A stretch of DNA of 64,000 bases from Streptomyces sp. NBC_00078 (GCF_026343335.1 NZ_JAPELX010000001.1:8556001-8620000); one strand, 5' to 3'. Shown: positions 17,065 to 27,446, counted from the stretch's first letter. Notes: generated from the letters alone by a model not told the origin. A program made the numbers and translations.

Positions 17065-17427
17065 ATGATCGAGATCAAGGCCGTGGACAAGCCCGACGAG
17101 CGGCGCGACTTTCCGCGCGGACACCTCGAAGCAGTCCATATGACGGGGCTCGACTTCGCCGTGGCCACCTTCGAACCCGGCTGGCGCTGGTCCGAGTCCG
17201 TAGGGCCCATCGCCGGCACGGACACCTGCCAGGTCCATCACAACGGCTACTGCGTCAAAGGGCGCATGCGCATACGCATGGACGAGGGCGGCGAGAGCGA
17301 GGTCGCAGAGGGCGACGCCTTTGTGATCCCGCCCGGCCACGACGCCTGGGTGGTCGGGGACGAACCGTGCATGGTCTACGACTTCGCAGGCGGCATGGCA
17401 ACGGACTACGCGAAGGCGAAGGACTAG
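17065..17427 (+). CDS. Small cupin-domain protein
   Basis: 120 residues from ATG 17065, preceded by GGAGGGA at good spacing. A single cupin barrel is visible: TDTCQVHHNGYCVKGRMRI is motif 1 with a His pair, and EGDAFVIPPGHDAWVVGDE is motif 2. The mutation-tolerant metal site suggests binding of a small ligand or metal rather than a defined reaction. It is divergent from the NTF2-like gene and convergent with the VWA gene. Confidence 0.85.
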   Translation: MIEIKAVDKPDERRDFPRGHLEAVHMTGLDFAVATFEPGWRWSESVGPIAGTDTCQVHHNGYCVKGRMRIRMDEGGESEVAEGDAFVIPPGHDAWVVGDEPCMVYDFAGGMATDYAKAKD

Positions 17428-17489
17428 GAAGAAGGACTAGAAAGAAGGGCCACGAAGGGCACGGTGCCTGTCTGCGCCGGCCGACGCGG

Positions 17490-18841
17490 TCAGACCGGCA
17501 GCAGCCGTGCGATCAGTGCGCTGAGCTGGCGGGCGGTGCGGCACTCGTGCATGTCGACCAGCTCGGCGTACGCGGGCGCGGCGGAATCGCCCGTTCCCCA
17601 CAGGGCCTGCGGCTCGGGGTTCAACCAGTAGACGCGCCGAGCCCGTTCGGCGACGCGCCCCACCGCCGCCAGGTTCGGGTCGCTCATGTTCGTACGGGCG
17701 TCACCGAGGACGAACACCGTGGTGCGCGGGCCGACCGCGTCGCCGTAGCGCTCCGCGAACTCGCCCAGCGCGACGCCGTAGTCGCTGCTGCCGTGCCAGC
17801 CCGTGAGCGTCGCCTCCGCCCGGATGCGGGCGCCCAGCCCCTCCGGGTCGGCCGCGCCGTGCACGAGGAGCGGTGTCACCTCGTCGAGCCGGTTGACGAA
17901 GGCGAACACCCGCACCTTGCTGAACTGGTCGTGCAGCGCCTGCACCAGAAGCATCGTGAAGTCCGAGAACCCGGACACCGACCCCGACACGTCGCACAGC
18001 AGCACCAGTTCGGGCCGTACCGGACGGCGTCTGCGCAGCACCGGCTTCATCGGCACCCCGCCCGTCGACAGCGATCCGCGCAGGGTGCGGCGCAGGTCGA
18101 TGCTGCCGCGGGAGGTGCGGCGCCGGCGTGCCGCGAGCCGGGTGGCGAGCTTGCGGGCGAGCGGCTGAACTGTCCTGCGCAGTTCGGCGAGCTGGAGCTT
18201 GCCGGCGTACAGGAAGTCGAGCCGGTCGGGCGTCGTGGCCACCGCGCGCCGGGCGAGTTCGTCCCGGTCGCGCCGCTCGGCGATCCGGCGCCGGGCCTCC
18301 GCGGCCACCTGCCGCCGGAAGGTCTCGATGCGTCGCCGGATCTCGTCCTCCAGCAGCCGGTCGGTGAACCCGGACGCGCCGCTCTGCGCCCGGACACTGT
18401 CGCGGACACGGGCGAACAGCGTCTGCGGGCGGACCCGGTCGAGGGTCTGATGCGACGACCAGCCGTCAGAAGCGGGGGAGGAGCCGTATCCGCCGAAGCC
18501 GTCCACCGCCTCGGCGGCCAGTCGCGCCATCAGCATCTCGTCGCCCGCGGCCAGTGCTGCCGCGAGTCGGTCCCGCAGATCGTCCCGGTCCGCCGACTCA
18601 CCCTCGGGCGCGCCGATGCCGCGCGGGAAGTACAGGTCGAAGACCGGGTCGAACACCTGCCGCTGGGCCGGCCCGTGCAGCAGCGTCGCGGCCAGCCCTT
18701 CCCGCAGCAGCTCGCGGTCGGCGAGGCCGAGCGCCGCCACAGCCTGCGCCGCGTCCACGGTCTCGCCGGTGCCGATCCGCATGCCGTGCGCCCGCAGCGC
18801 CCCGACCAGGGACGTGAGGCGATCCGCCACGCCGGGGGCGG

Positions 18842-18845
<4 letters not shown>
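17490..18845 (-). CDS. VWA domain (CoxE-like) protein
   Basis: 451 residues. The N-terminal 100 residues (GMRIGTGETVDAAQAVAALG) are the CoxE/DUF58-type module; a basic helical region follows at about 160-270, and the C-terminal half is a von Willebrand A domain with MIDAS motif DVSGSVSGF near residue 285 and GDARTNMSDP near 375. It overlaps the upstream MoxR-type gene by four bases, so the two form one unit. MoxR/VWA pairs act as chaperone-like assembly or metal-insertion machines; no client (for example CO dehydrogenase) is encoded beside it, so the target is unknown. Confidence 0.88.
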
Positions 18846-19702
<857 letters not shown>

Positions 19703-19876
19703 CGGGGCCTCCAGCTCGACACAGCTCGGAGCGGATCGGAACGCGGATCGGATCCACTATCCAAGCGCTTGTTCACCCACTCTGTCACGCGAACCAAGGC
19801 TCCTCGGAAAGCGAGACCGGAGTGAGACCCGTGAACGGCCCGAGGCGATGTCAGAGGGCCGCTGTACGTTTCGGCC

Positions 19877-20473
19877 ATGGGGATCTATCTGGTCAGTGTC
19901 GGTGCGCAGGAGTGGTTCGACGACGACGAGGACGAGGGCGGCCGAGGAGCCCTCGCCTCCGCGCTCGGCGAGGAGTTGAGCCGGCGCGGCCTGCCGCCGT
20001 ACGAGTCGGTGCCCGAGGCGGCGGACCTGGTACGCGGTTCCGGAATGTCGTTCGAGGAGAAGCTGGTGCCTCCCATGGACGGCTTCAGCGCGCTGTGCCG
20101 GACGCATCTGTCACGGGAGGAGGAAGAGGTGCTCTGCGGCTGGTCGGTGCTGGTGCCGCTCTCGCTCGACGAGGAGATCCGGCTGCCCCTCGGCTCCGCG
20201 TACACGGACGCCACGATGGTCGCCGGCGCTCCTCAGGTGCTCGGTCTCGTCGAGCGGCTGGCGGCGGCCGTCGAACTGCCGGTGGACGTGATACCGGCGG
20301 CCTGTGACAACCTCGATCTGACCATGTGGTTCCTGGAGGGACCGGCGAAGGAGGTGGCGGCCGCCCGGCCCGGACCGTGGAGCGAGGACCTGGACGCCGC
20401 GTTCTACGTGGCGCTGTATCTGCGGGCCGCACAGCACTCGCTGCGGCGGGGCTGTCCGATGGTCTACTCCTGA
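19877..20473 (+). CDS. Conserved hypothetical protein
   Basis: 198 residues from ATG 19877. There is no ribosome site; TACGTT lies six bases before the ATG, consistent with a leaderless mRNA. The protein is acidic and soluble (MGIYLVSVGAQEWFDDDEDE, then LDEEIRLPLGSAYTDATMV and DVIPAACDNLDLTMWFLEG). I know similar Streptomyces hypotheticals but no function. It is divergent from moxR and convergent with lutC. The 210 bp after it hold no clear gene. Confidence 0.75.
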   Translation: MGIYLVSVGAQEWFDDDEDEGGRGALASALGEELSRRGLPPYESVPEAADLVRGSGMSFEEKLVPPMDGFSALCRTHLSREEEEVLCGWSVLVPLSLDEEIRLPLGSAYTDATMVAGAPQVLGLVERLAAAVELPVDVIPAACDNLDLTMWFLEGPAKEVAAARPGPWSEDLDAAFYVALYLRAAQHSLRRGCPMVYS

Positions 20474-20684
20474 TTGTTCCGATCGCGTCCGATCAGGCCG
20501 CCGATGGTGCCTGCGATGACGCGTCCGCCACCGAGCCGAACTCCACCTGCCCCGGGACACGCCGAGTGCGCCCACGACCGTCGTCGCAGCGCCTCGTGCA
20601 GCTCCGCCGGAGTCAGGAGGCCCGGGGGCGCGCCCCGGCCAGCGCCGCGCCCCACCCGCCGTCGGACCGGTCCCCGCTCGCCCG

Positions 20685-21353
20685 CTACGAAGTGGCCTCG
20701 GCGCCCGGTCGGCCACTCACCAGCACCACCTCCAGGGAGCGCGGACCGTGTACCCCCTCGACCCGGTCCAGCTCGATGTCGCTGGTCGCGGACGGGCCGG
20801 AGATCCATGTCAACGGGCGGGCCGGGTCGAGGCGTTCCAGTGCCTGGGGCACGGCGGACACCACCTGCTCCGGCACCCGTACGACACAGATGTGGTGGTC
20901 GGGGACGAGCGTGATCCGGCGGCGGCCCTGGTCCGGGCCGCCGTCCAGCACGATCGTCCCGGTCTCGGCGACGGCCACCGCACACGCGGTGACCACGCTG
21001 TCGACCCGGTCCAGCTCGTGCGGGGTGCTCTCACCGCGATCCGGGACCCGCTCGGCATCCGTCGCCGCGAACCACTCCTCGTCCAGCCCCGCCGGCACCA
21101 GCACCGTCTTCGAGCCCCGCTCGGCGAGCAACCGGCCGATCACCGCCGCCAGTTCGTCCTCCGCGCAGCGGTGCACGATCGCCCGGTATTCCGCCAGGTT
21201 CTCGGCCAGCAGATCCACCGTCCGCTCGACACTCCGCTCGCCGTGCTCGCGCAGATAGTCCCGAGGAACCGCCTGCTCGTACGGCGTGTCGTCCTGTCCC
21301 ACGTCCGCCAGAGCGCGCCGCACCCGGCCCAGGATCCGTTCCCTGCTGCTCAC
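20685..21353 (-). CDS. lutC: Lactate utilization protein C
   Basis: 222 residues from GTG 21353, whose GTGA overlaps the lutB stop. The sequence has the LUD-domain pattern: VSSRERILGRVRRALADV start, VAVAETGTIVLDGGPDQGR and LVPDHHICVVR, and GPSATSDIELDRVEGVHGPR. LutC works with LutA and LutB as the non-flavin L-lactate oxidase complex that feeds electrons to quinone. It is the last gene of the rhaEW-rhaB-lutABC run, so it should be co-expressed with rhamnose degradation. Confidence 0.92.
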   Translation of the reverse strand: MSSRERILGRVRRALADVGQDDTPYEQAVPRDYLREHGERSVERTVDLLAENLAEYRAIVHRCAEDELAAVIGRLLAERGSKTVLVPAGLDEEWFAATDAERVPDRGESTPHELDRVDSVVTACAVAVAETGTIVLDGGPDQGRRRITLVPDHHICVVRVPEQVVSAVPQALERLDPARPLTWISGPSATSDIELDRVEGVHGPRSLEVVLVSGRPGAEATS

Positions 21354-22852
21354 TTCGAGGTCCCCTTCTCGGTCTTCCCGCCGTTCGTGCGCTGCCACCA
21401 GTCGCGGAACGGCTCCGCCGGCACCGCCGGAAGGTCCCGGCTGCCGCTCCACGCCTGGCCCGGTCCGGGCAGCGTCCGCGGATGCAGGCGACGCGTTCGC
21501 GAAGCGAGCCGCTGGCCCGAGCGCAGGACCCCCGGGTGAGTGAACGCCCAGCGCGCCGCGCGCATGGCCGCCCGCTCGGCGGCATGCCCCTTCGCGGGCT
21601 GCAGCACCACCTTGTTGCCCTCGCGGGTCACCGGACCGCCCTCCACGACCCGTTCCCGCAGATGGACGAGGACCTCGGGGATGTCGATGGCGACCGGGCA
21701 CACCTCGTAGCAGGCGCCGCACAAGGACGAGGCGTACGGCAGGGAGGCGTCGATGTCGCTTGCCGTGCCCCGGAGCTGAGGGCTGAGGATGGCACCGATC
21801 GGGCCCGGGTAGACCGAGCCGTAGGCGTGGCCGCCCGCCCGCTCGTACACCGGGCAGACGTTGAGACAGGCCGAGCAGCGGATGCAGCGCAGGGCCTGGC
21901 GGCCGACCTCGTCGGCGAGGGTGTCGGTGCGGCCGTTGTCCAGCAGGACGAGATGGAAGTGCCGCGGGCCGTCCCCTGCCTCGGCGCCACCGTCGCTCGT
22001 GCCGGTCCACATCGAGGTGTACGGGTTCATGCGCTCGGCCGTGGAGGAGCGGGGGAGGGTCTGCAGGAACACCTCCAGGTCCCGCCAGGTCGGCAGGATC
22101 TTCTCGATGCCGACGACCGAGATCAGTGTCTCGGGCAGGGTCAGGCACATCCGCCCGTTGCCCTCGGACTCGACGACCACCAGCGTGCCGGTCTCCGCGA
22201 TCATGAAGTTGGCGCCCGAGATGCCCACCTTGGCGCGCAGGAACTTCTCGCGCAGGTGCAGACGGGCCGCCTCGGCGAGTTCGGCGGGCGTGTCGGTGAG
22301 GCCTTCCGGGGCCGGGCGGCCCCACTCGCTCATCTCCTTGCGGAAGATGTCGCGGATCTCGCCGCGGTTGCGGTGGATGGCGGGGACCAGGATGTGGGAG
22401 GGCCGGTCCTTGCCCAACTGCACGATCAGCTCGGCGAGATCGGTCTCGTAGGCGCGGATGCCCTCGGCTTCGAGGGCCTCGTTGAGGCCGATCTCCTGCG
22501 TGGCCATCGACTTGACCTTGACGACCTCGGACTCGCCGGTCGCCTTCACCAGGTCGGCCACGATCCGGTTGGCCTCGTCGGCGTCCGCGGCCCAGTGCAC
22601 GGTGCCGCCCGCGGCCGTGACCGCTTCCTCCAGCTGGACCAGATAGCGGTCGAGGTGACGCAGCGTATGGTCCTTGATCCGCTTGCCCGCCTCCCGCAGC
22701 TCCGCCCAGTCGGACAGCTCCGCCACCGCGTTCGCCCGTTTGGCGCGGATGGTGTGGGTGGCGTGCCGGAGATTGCCGCGCAGCGTCTCGTTGTGCACGG
22801 CGTCGTGCGCGGCCTTCGGGAAGGCCGGCATCCCCACGAACGTCCCGCTCAT
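21350..22852 (-). CDS. lutB: Lactate utilization iron-sulfur protein B
   Basis: 500 residues from ATG 22852, overlapping the lutA stop by four bases. An N-terminal LUD domain (ANFMIAETGTLVVVESEGNG) is followed by two ferredoxin-type cluster motifs, CIRCSACLNVCPVY and CGACYEVCPVAIDIPE, which bind two [4Fe-4S] clusters. The C-terminus is basic and Pro-rich. It forms the electron-transfer core of the LutABC lactate oxidase in the cytoplasm or at the membrane face. In this locus it should take the L-lactate produced from L-lactaldehyde by RhaEW. Confidence 0.93.
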   Translation of the reverse strand: MSGTFVGMPAFPKAAHDAVHNETLRGNLRHATHTIRAKRANAVAELSDWAELREAGKRIKDHTLRHLDRYLVQLEEAVTAAGGTVHWAADADEANRIVADLVKATGESEVVKVKSMATQEIGLNEALEAEGIRAYETDLAELIVQLGKDRPSHILVPAIHRNRGEIRDIFRKEMSEWGRPAPEGLTDTPAELAEAARLHLREKFLRAKVGISGANFMIAETGTLVVVESEGNGRMCLTLPETLISVVGIEKILPTWRDLEVFLQTLPRSSTAERMNPYTSMWTGTSDGGAEAGDGPRHFHLVLLDNGRTDTLADEVGRQALRCIRCSACLNVCPVYERAGGHAYGSVYPGPIGAILSPQLRGTASDIDASLPYASSLCGACYEVCPVAIDIPEVLVHLRERVVEGGPVTREGNKVVLQPAKGHAAERAAMRAARWAFTHPGVLRSGQRLASRTRRLHPRTLPGPGQAWSGSRDLPAVPAEPFRDWWQRTNGGKTEKGTSK

Positions 22853-23604
22853 GCCGCCGGCTCCTTCTCCGTGCTCGCCAGGATCTCCGCGAGGTGCACC
22901 GGCCGCATGTCGCTGCCGGCCCGCGTCATCGTGCCGCCGATGTGCATGAGGCACGAGTTGTCGGCCGCGCACAGCACCTCGGCGCCGGTCGACTCTGCGT
23001 TGCGCACCTTGTCCACGCCCATCGCCGTCGAGACGTCCGCGTTCTTCAGCGCGAAGGTGCCGCCGAAGCCGCAGCACTCCTCGGCGCCCGGCAGCTCCAC
23101 CAGTTCCAGGCCCTTCACGGCCTGGAGCAGACGCCGCGGCCGGTCGCCGAGGCCCAGTCCGCGCAGGCCGTGGCAGGTCGGGTGGTAGGTCACCTGGTGC
23201 GGGTAGTACGCGCCGACGTCCGTCACCCCCAGCACGTCCACCAGGAACTCCGTCAGCTCGTACGTCCTTTGGACGACCGGTGCCAGCGTCGCGGCGAGCG
23301 TGTCCCCGCGCCCCTCCGCCCGCGCCCGCTCACCCATCCGCGGATACAGCTCGCGCACCATCGCCCCGCACGACCCGGACGGTGTGACGATCGCCTCGTA
23401 ATCCCCGAAGACATCGGAGAAATGTCTGGCCAGTGGTTCCGCCTCGTGCCGATACCCGGTGTTGTAGTGCGCCTGCCCACAGCAGGTCTGGGCCATCGGG
23501 AAATCGACCTCGACGCCCAGCCTGGTCAGCAGTTTCACCACGGCGCGCCCGGTGTCCGGGTAGAGCGTGTCGTTGACACAGGTCAGGAACAGGGCGACAC
23601 GCAT
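22849..23604 (-). CDS. lutA: Lactate utilization protein A (CCG-domain Fe-S protein)
   Basis: 251 residues from ATG 23604 with AGGAG upstream. Two CCG domains are seen: FPMAQTCCGQAHYNTGYRH and LPGAEECCGFGGTFALKNAD, which bind a non-cubane or [4Fe-4S] cluster as in heterodisulfide reductase and glycolate oxidase subunits. The N-terminus RVALFLTCVNDTLYPDTG is standard for LutA. It lies 73 bp after rhaB on the same strand, with no visible promoter or terminator between, so it is probably in the rhamnose operon. Confidence 0.93.
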   Translation of the reverse strand: MRVALFLTCVNDTLYPDTGRAVVKLLTRLGVEVDFPMAQTCCGQAHYNTGYRHEAEPLARHFSDVFGDYEAIVTPSGSCGAMVRELYPRMGERARAEGRGDTLAATLAPVVQRTYELTEFLVDVLGVTDVGAYYPHQVTYHPTCHGLRGLGLGDRPRRLLQAVKGLELVELPGAEECCGFGGTFALKNADVSTAMGVDKVRNAESTGAEVLCAADNSCLMHIGGTMTRAGSDMRPVHLAEILASTEKEPAA

Positions 23605-23677
23605 CGCGGCTCCTAGTGGATCGATCATCGGATGAGTGCAGAGTAGTCCGAGTACGAGGGTCTGTGGGAGACCGCTC

Positions 23678-25141
23678 TCATTCCGAGACGATCCGGGCCT
23701 GCGCCGCACGCCATGGCGCGGTCTCGCCGCGCGGCTCGTACCGCGTGAGCGGCTGGGTACGGACGAGCAGGTGCCGCATCCCCGCGAGGTCGCCGACGAG
23801 CCCGTGGGCCCGGGCCTGGACCAGCACATTGCCCAGCGCCGCCGCCTCCGCCGGGCCCGCCACCACGGGCAGCCCGCAGGCGTCGGCGGTCAGCTGGCAC
23901 AGCAGCGCGTTGCGGGTACCGCCACCGACGACGTGCACGACATCCACCGGGTGGCCGGCCAGCCGCTGCGCGTCCTCGACGGCCCTGCGGTGGGCCAGGG
24001 CCAGCGAGTCGAGAATGCAGCGCGTCATCTCGGCGGGCGAGACGGGCACCTGCTGCCCCGAGGCGCGGCAGGCCTCGGAGATCCGCTCCGGCATCCGACC
24101 CGGCGCCAGGAACGCGGCGTCCCCCGCGTCCACCACCGACCGCAGCGCCGGCACCTCGGCCGCCTCCAGCAGCAGCCCGCCCAACTCCGGCTCGCCCCAG
24201 GCCCGTAGGCACTCCTGGAGCAGCCACAACCCCATGATGTTCCGCAGATACCGGACCGTGCCGTCCAGCCCCAGCTCATTGGTGAAGTTGGCAGCCCGGC
24301 TCTCCTCGGTCAGTACGGGCGCGCCCAGCTCCAGTCCGGCCAGCGACCAGGTCCCGGTGCAGATGTACGCGAACCGTTCGCCGTCGGCCGGAACGGCGGC
24401 CACCGCGGACGCCGTGTCGTGCGAACCGACCGTCGTCACCGGCACCCGGCCCGACAGCCCGGTCACCTCCAGCACCTCGGGCCGCAGCACACCCGCAGGA
24501 TCGCCGGGCCGGCGCAACGGCGCGAACAGGCCGAGGTCGATGCCCAGCCTGGAGGCGACCTCGTACGACCAGTCCCGCGTCCGGGGATCGATCAGCTGGG
24601 TGGTCGAGGCGTTGGTGAGCTCGGTGCCCTGCTCGCCCGTGAGCCAATGCGACAGCAGGTCCGGAATGAGCAACAGTCTTTCCGCGGAACGCAGTTGACG
24701 GGACTCCCGGGCTGCGACCAGCTGGTACAGCGTGTTGAAGGGCGCGTACTGCAGTCCGGTCGCCGCGTACAGCTCGTCGGCGGGCAGGGTCGCCCACACC
24801 TTCTCCGCGACGCCTTCGGTGCGCGCGTCGCGGTAGTGCACCGGATTGCCGAGCAGTGCCCCGTCCGCGTCCAGCAGCCCGTAGTCCACGGCCCAGCTGT
24901 CGATGCCGACCGAGTCGAGCCGTCCACCGCAGTCGCCGCCCGCCGCCCGCAGGCCGTCCAGGACACCCCCGTACAGCGCGAGGATGTCCCATCGCATCCC
25001 CTCGGGGACCCGCACGGGCCGGTTGGGGAAGCGGTGCGCCTCCGTCAGCTCCAGGCTGTCGGGGCCGACGCGGCCGACCATGACACGCCCGCTGGACGCG
25101 CCGAGGTCGACCGCGGCGTACGACTTCACGTCCGCGCTCAT
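23678..25141 (-). CDS. rhaB: L-rhamnulokinase
   Basis: 487 residues from ATG 25141, overlapping the rhaEW stop (ATGA). It is an FGGY-family sugar kinase: YAAVDLGASSGRVMVGRV is phosphate-loop motif 1, VDSVGIDSWAVDYGLLD contains the substrate region, GSHDTASAVAAVPA and CTGTWSLAGLEL follow, and VHVVGGGTRNALLCQLTAD is the ATP-binding domain 2 motif. The typical rhamnulokinase segment NFTNELGLDGTVRYLRNIMG is present. It phosphorylates L-rhamnulose to L-rhamnulose 1-phosphate, the substrate of the aldolase half of the preceding gene. Confidence 0.95.
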   Translation of the reverse strand: MSADVKSYAAVDLGASSGRVMVGRVGPDSLELTEAHRFPNRPVRVPEGMRWDILALYGGVLDGLRAAGGDCGGRLDSVGIDSWAVDYGLLDADGALLGNPVHYRDARTEGVAEKVWATLPADELYAATGLQYAPFNTLYQLVAARESRQLRSAERLLLIPDLLSHWLTGEQGTELTNASTTQLIDPRTRDWSYEVASRLGIDLGLFAPLRRPGDPAGVLRPEVLEVTGLSGRVPVTTVGSHDTASAVAAVPADGERFAYICTGTWSLAGLELGAPVLTEESRAANFTNELGLDGTVRYLRNIMGLWLLQECLRAWGEPELGGLLLEAAEVPALRSVVDAGDAAFLAPGRMPERISEACRASGQQVPVSPAEMTRCILDSLALAHRRAVEDAQRLAGHPVDVVHVVGGGTRNALLCQLTADACGLPVVAGPAEAAALGNVLVQARAHGLVGDLAGMRHLLVRTQPLTRYEPRGETAPWRAAQARIVSE

Positions 25142-27177
25142 CGCAGGAAGGCGGCCGCGACGCCGGCGTCGACCGGGACGTGCAGCCCGGTGGTGTGCGT
25201 CAGCTCCCCGCCGGTCAGCGCGAAGACGGCATTGGCGACGTGCTCCGGCAGCACCTCCCGCTTGAGGATGGTCCGCTGGGCGTAGAACTCGCCCAGCTTC
25301 TCCTCCGGCACCCCGTACACGGCCGCCCGCTGTGAGCCCCAGCCGCCCGCGAAGATCCCGGAACCGCGTACGACACCGTCCGGGTTGACCCCGTTGACGC
25401 GGATGCCGTGCTCGCCCAACTCGGCGGCCAGCAGCCGTACTTGATGGGCCTGGTCGGCCTTGGTGGCCGAGTAGGCGATGTTGTTGGGCCCGGCGAAAAC
25501 GGCGTTCTTGGAGGCGATGTAGACGATGTCGCCGCCCAGCTTCTGCGCGATCATCACCCGGGCCGCCTCCCTCGACACGAGGAAGGAGCCACGGGCCATG
25601 ATGTCGTGCTGCAGGTCCCAGTCCTTGGCCGAAGTCTCCAGCAGGGGCTTGGAGATGGAGATCCCGGCGTTGTTGACCACGAGGTCGACGCCGCCGAAGG
25701 CGAGCACGGCCGCCCTGAAGGCCGCGGAGATCTGCTCCTCGTCCGTCACGTCCACGGCCACGGCGACGGCCTTGTCCGGACCGCCCAGCTCTTCGGCGAC
25801 GGCGGCAGCGTTCTCCGCATTGAGATCGGCGACGACGACACACGCCCCCTCACCGACCAGCCGCTCGGCGATCGCCTTCCCGATCCCGCTGCCCGCGCCG
25901 GTGACAAGGGCGACGCGCGTCGCCAGCGGCTTGGGCTTCGGCATCCGCTGGAGCTTGGCCTCCTCCAGCGCCCAGTACTCGATCCGGAACTTCTCCGACT
26001 CCTCGATCGGCGCGTACGTCGACACGGCCTCGGCCCCGCGCATCACGTTGATCGCGTTGACGTAGAACTCGCCGGCCACCCGCGCGGTCTGCTTGTCCTT
26101 GCCGAAGCTGAACATGCCGACCCCCGGTACCAGCACGATCGCCGGGTCGGCCCCGCGCATCGCGGGGGAGCCGGGCAGGGCGTGCCGCCGGTAGTAGGCG
26201 GCGTACTCCTCGCGGTACTCGGCGTGCAACTCCTTCAGCCGCGCGATCGCCTCCTCCAGGGGAGCGGTCGGCGGCAGGTCGAGAACGAGCGGCCGTACCT
26301 TCGTACGAAGGAAGTGGTCCGGGCAGGATGTCCCCAGCGCGGCGAGCCGAGGATGCTCGGCACGGGCCAGGAACTCGAGCACGACGTCGGAGTCGTCGAA
26401 GTGCCCGACCTGCGGCCTGTCCTGAGAGGCGATGGCCCGCACATACGGCGCCAACGCCGCGGCCCGCTCCCGCCGCTCGCCCTCGGCGGATCCTTCGTAC
26501 CCCTCGATCACCGGCCCGAAGGGCTCTTCCCTGCCCCGCTCGGCGAGGAACACCTCCGCGGTCCGGATGATGTGCAGCGAGTTCCGCTCGCACTCCTCGG
26601 ACGTCGCACCCCAGGCAGTGATCCCGTGCCCGCCCAGCACACACCCGATGGCCTGCGGATTGGCCTCCTTGACCGCCGCGATGTCGAGCCCCAGCTGGAA
26701 CCCGGGCCGTCGCCACGGCACCCACACCACGGTGTCGCCGAAGCACTCGGCGGTCAGCTTCTCCCCGTCGGCGGCACAGGCGAGCGCGATCCCCGAGTCG
26801 GGGTGGAGGTGGTCGACGTGCGCGGCCTCCACCAGCCCGTGCATGGCCGTGTCGATGGAGGGAGCCGCACCGCCCTTTCCGTGCAGGCAGTAGTCGAACG
26901 CGGCGACCATCTCGTCCTCGCGTTCCACCCCCGGATACACAGCCTTCATGGCCCGCAGCCGGTCCAGCCGCAGGACGGCGAGCCCGGCCTCGGTCAAGGT
27001 GCCCAGATCACCCCCCGATCCCTTGACCCACATCAGCTCCACGTCACCACCGGTCACGGGATCGGTGTCGGTGCCCTTCGCGGAGGTGTTCCCCCCGGCG
27101 TAGTTCGTGTTGCGGGGATCGGAGCCGAGCCGGTGGGAACGGGCCAGGAGGGCGGCGGCTTCGGGGTGGGGTGCCAT
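25138..27177 (-). CDS. rhaEW: Bifunctional rhamnulose-1-phosphate aldolase / L-lactaldehyde dehydrogenase
   Basis: 679 residues from ATG 27177 with GGAAGAG upstream; the frame extends to 27378 but that part covers the promoter. The N-terminal 400 residues are a class II aldolase (NTNYAGGNTSAKGTD, DHLHPDSGIALACA, GCVLGGHGITAWG, with metal His residues). The C-terminal 270 residues are a short-chain dehydrogenase (LVTGAGSGIGKAIAERL, VVNNAGIS, YSATKADQAHQVR). It cleaves rhamnulose 1-phosphate to DHAP and L-lactaldehyde and oxidises the aldehyde to L-lactate. It is the first gene of rhaEW-rhaB-lutABC; the lactate is then consumed by LutABC. An operator palindrome and promoter lie upstream. Confidence 0.95.
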   Translation of the reverse strand: MAPHPEAAALLARSHRLGSDPRNTNYAGGNTSAKGTDTDPVTGGDVELMWVKGSGGDLGTLTEAGLAVLRLDRLRAMKAVYPGVEREDEMVAAFDYCLHGKGGAAPSIDTAMHGLVEAAHVDHLHPDSGIALACAADGEKLTAECFGDTVVWVPWRRPGFQLGLDIAAVKEANPQAIGCVLGGHGITAWGATSEECERNSLHIIRTAEVFLAERGREEPFGPVIEGYEGSAEGERRERAAALAPYVRAIASQDRPQVGHFDDSDVVLEFLARAEHPRLAALGTSCPDHFLRTKVRPLVLDLPPTAPLEEAIARLKELHAEYREEYAAYYRRHALPGSPAMRGADPAIVLVPGVGMFSFGKDKQTARVAGEFYVNAINVMRGAEAVSTYAPIEESEKFRIEYWALEEAKLQRMPKPKPLATRVALVTGAGSGIGKAIAERLVGEGACVVVADLNAENAAAVAEELGGPDKAVAVAVDVTDEEQISAAFRAAVLAFGGVDLVVNNAGISISKPLLETSAKDWDLQHDIMARGSFLVSREAARVMIAQKLGGDIVYIASKNAVFAGPNNIAYSATKADQAHQVRLLAAELGEHGIRVNGVNPDGVVRGSGIFAGGWGSQRAAVYGVPEEKLGEFYAQRTILKREVLPEHVANAVFALTGGELTHTTGLHVPVDAGVAAAFLR

Positions 27178-27205
27178 GAGCGGGTCTCTTCCTTGCGTCG
27201 TCGGA

Positions 27206-27230
27206 ACGGCGTTCGCCGCGAGCACATCAC
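27206..27230. repeat. 25-bp exact copy of a segment of rhaI, in the rhaEW leader
   Basis: This 25-bp string upstream of rhaEW is identical to 32593-32617 inside the 3' part of rhaI, in the same orientation. In both places the minus strand can be read as DVLAANAV. In the leader it falls between the promoter and the rhaEW ATG. It suggests that rhaI once stood directly upstream of rhaEW, or that recombination copied the piece. Confidence 0.7.
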
Positions 27231-27245
27231 TGTCTGCATATCGTT

Positions 27246-27290
27246 TGAATCGTTTCAGGAAACGTAGCTTCAGCGTGGTGGCGCCGTCAA
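27246..27290 (-). promoter_or_regulatory. rhaEW promoter with LacI-type operator
   Basis: On the minus strand TTGACG (27285-27290), an 18-bp spacer and TACGTT (27261-27266) form a sigma-70-like promoter. Just downstream lies TGAAACGATTCA (27246-27257), a near-perfect palindrome matching the operators before rhaI, rhaT and the rhamnosidase. A flanking CGTTTC-AG-GAAACG repeat (27251-27264) adds a second overlapping dyad. Repressor bound here would block transcription start. Confidence 0.75.
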
Positions 27291-27351
27291 GATGCCGGGC
27301 ATCCGCGTCCGGGACGGTTCGAAAGAAGTGACTTCTTCCACGCCGGAAGCC

Positions 27352-27399
27352 TTGACGATGCGCCAGGCCCGCCTTCACGATGCCGTGAAACGTTTCACG
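27352..27399 (+). promoter_or_regulatory. Rhamnosidase promoter with perfect operator palindrome
   Basis: TTGACG (27352-27357), an 18-bp spacer and CACGAT (27376-27381) are followed directly by CGTGAAACGTTTCACG (27384-27399), a perfect 16-bp palindrome of LacI-family type. The placement at the start point is the same as at rhaEW, rhaI and rhaT. A further dyad, AAGAAG-TGA-CTTCTT, lies about 15 bp upstream of the -35. Confidence 0.75.
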
Positions 27400-27446
27400 C
27401 CCCTCTCCCGGTCAGTTACACGTGTCGAAATCAAGGAAGCGATCTG

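Noticed and set aside
20464..20684. Minus-strand continuation after lutC as a further gene
   Set aside because: The last 40 codons look partly coding (LTPAELHEALRRRSW) but there is no start and no recognised family.
25408..27267. Plus-strand 619-codon frame opposite rhaEW
   Set aside because: Opposes a clear aldolase-dehydrogenase; no domain pattern and shadow codon use.
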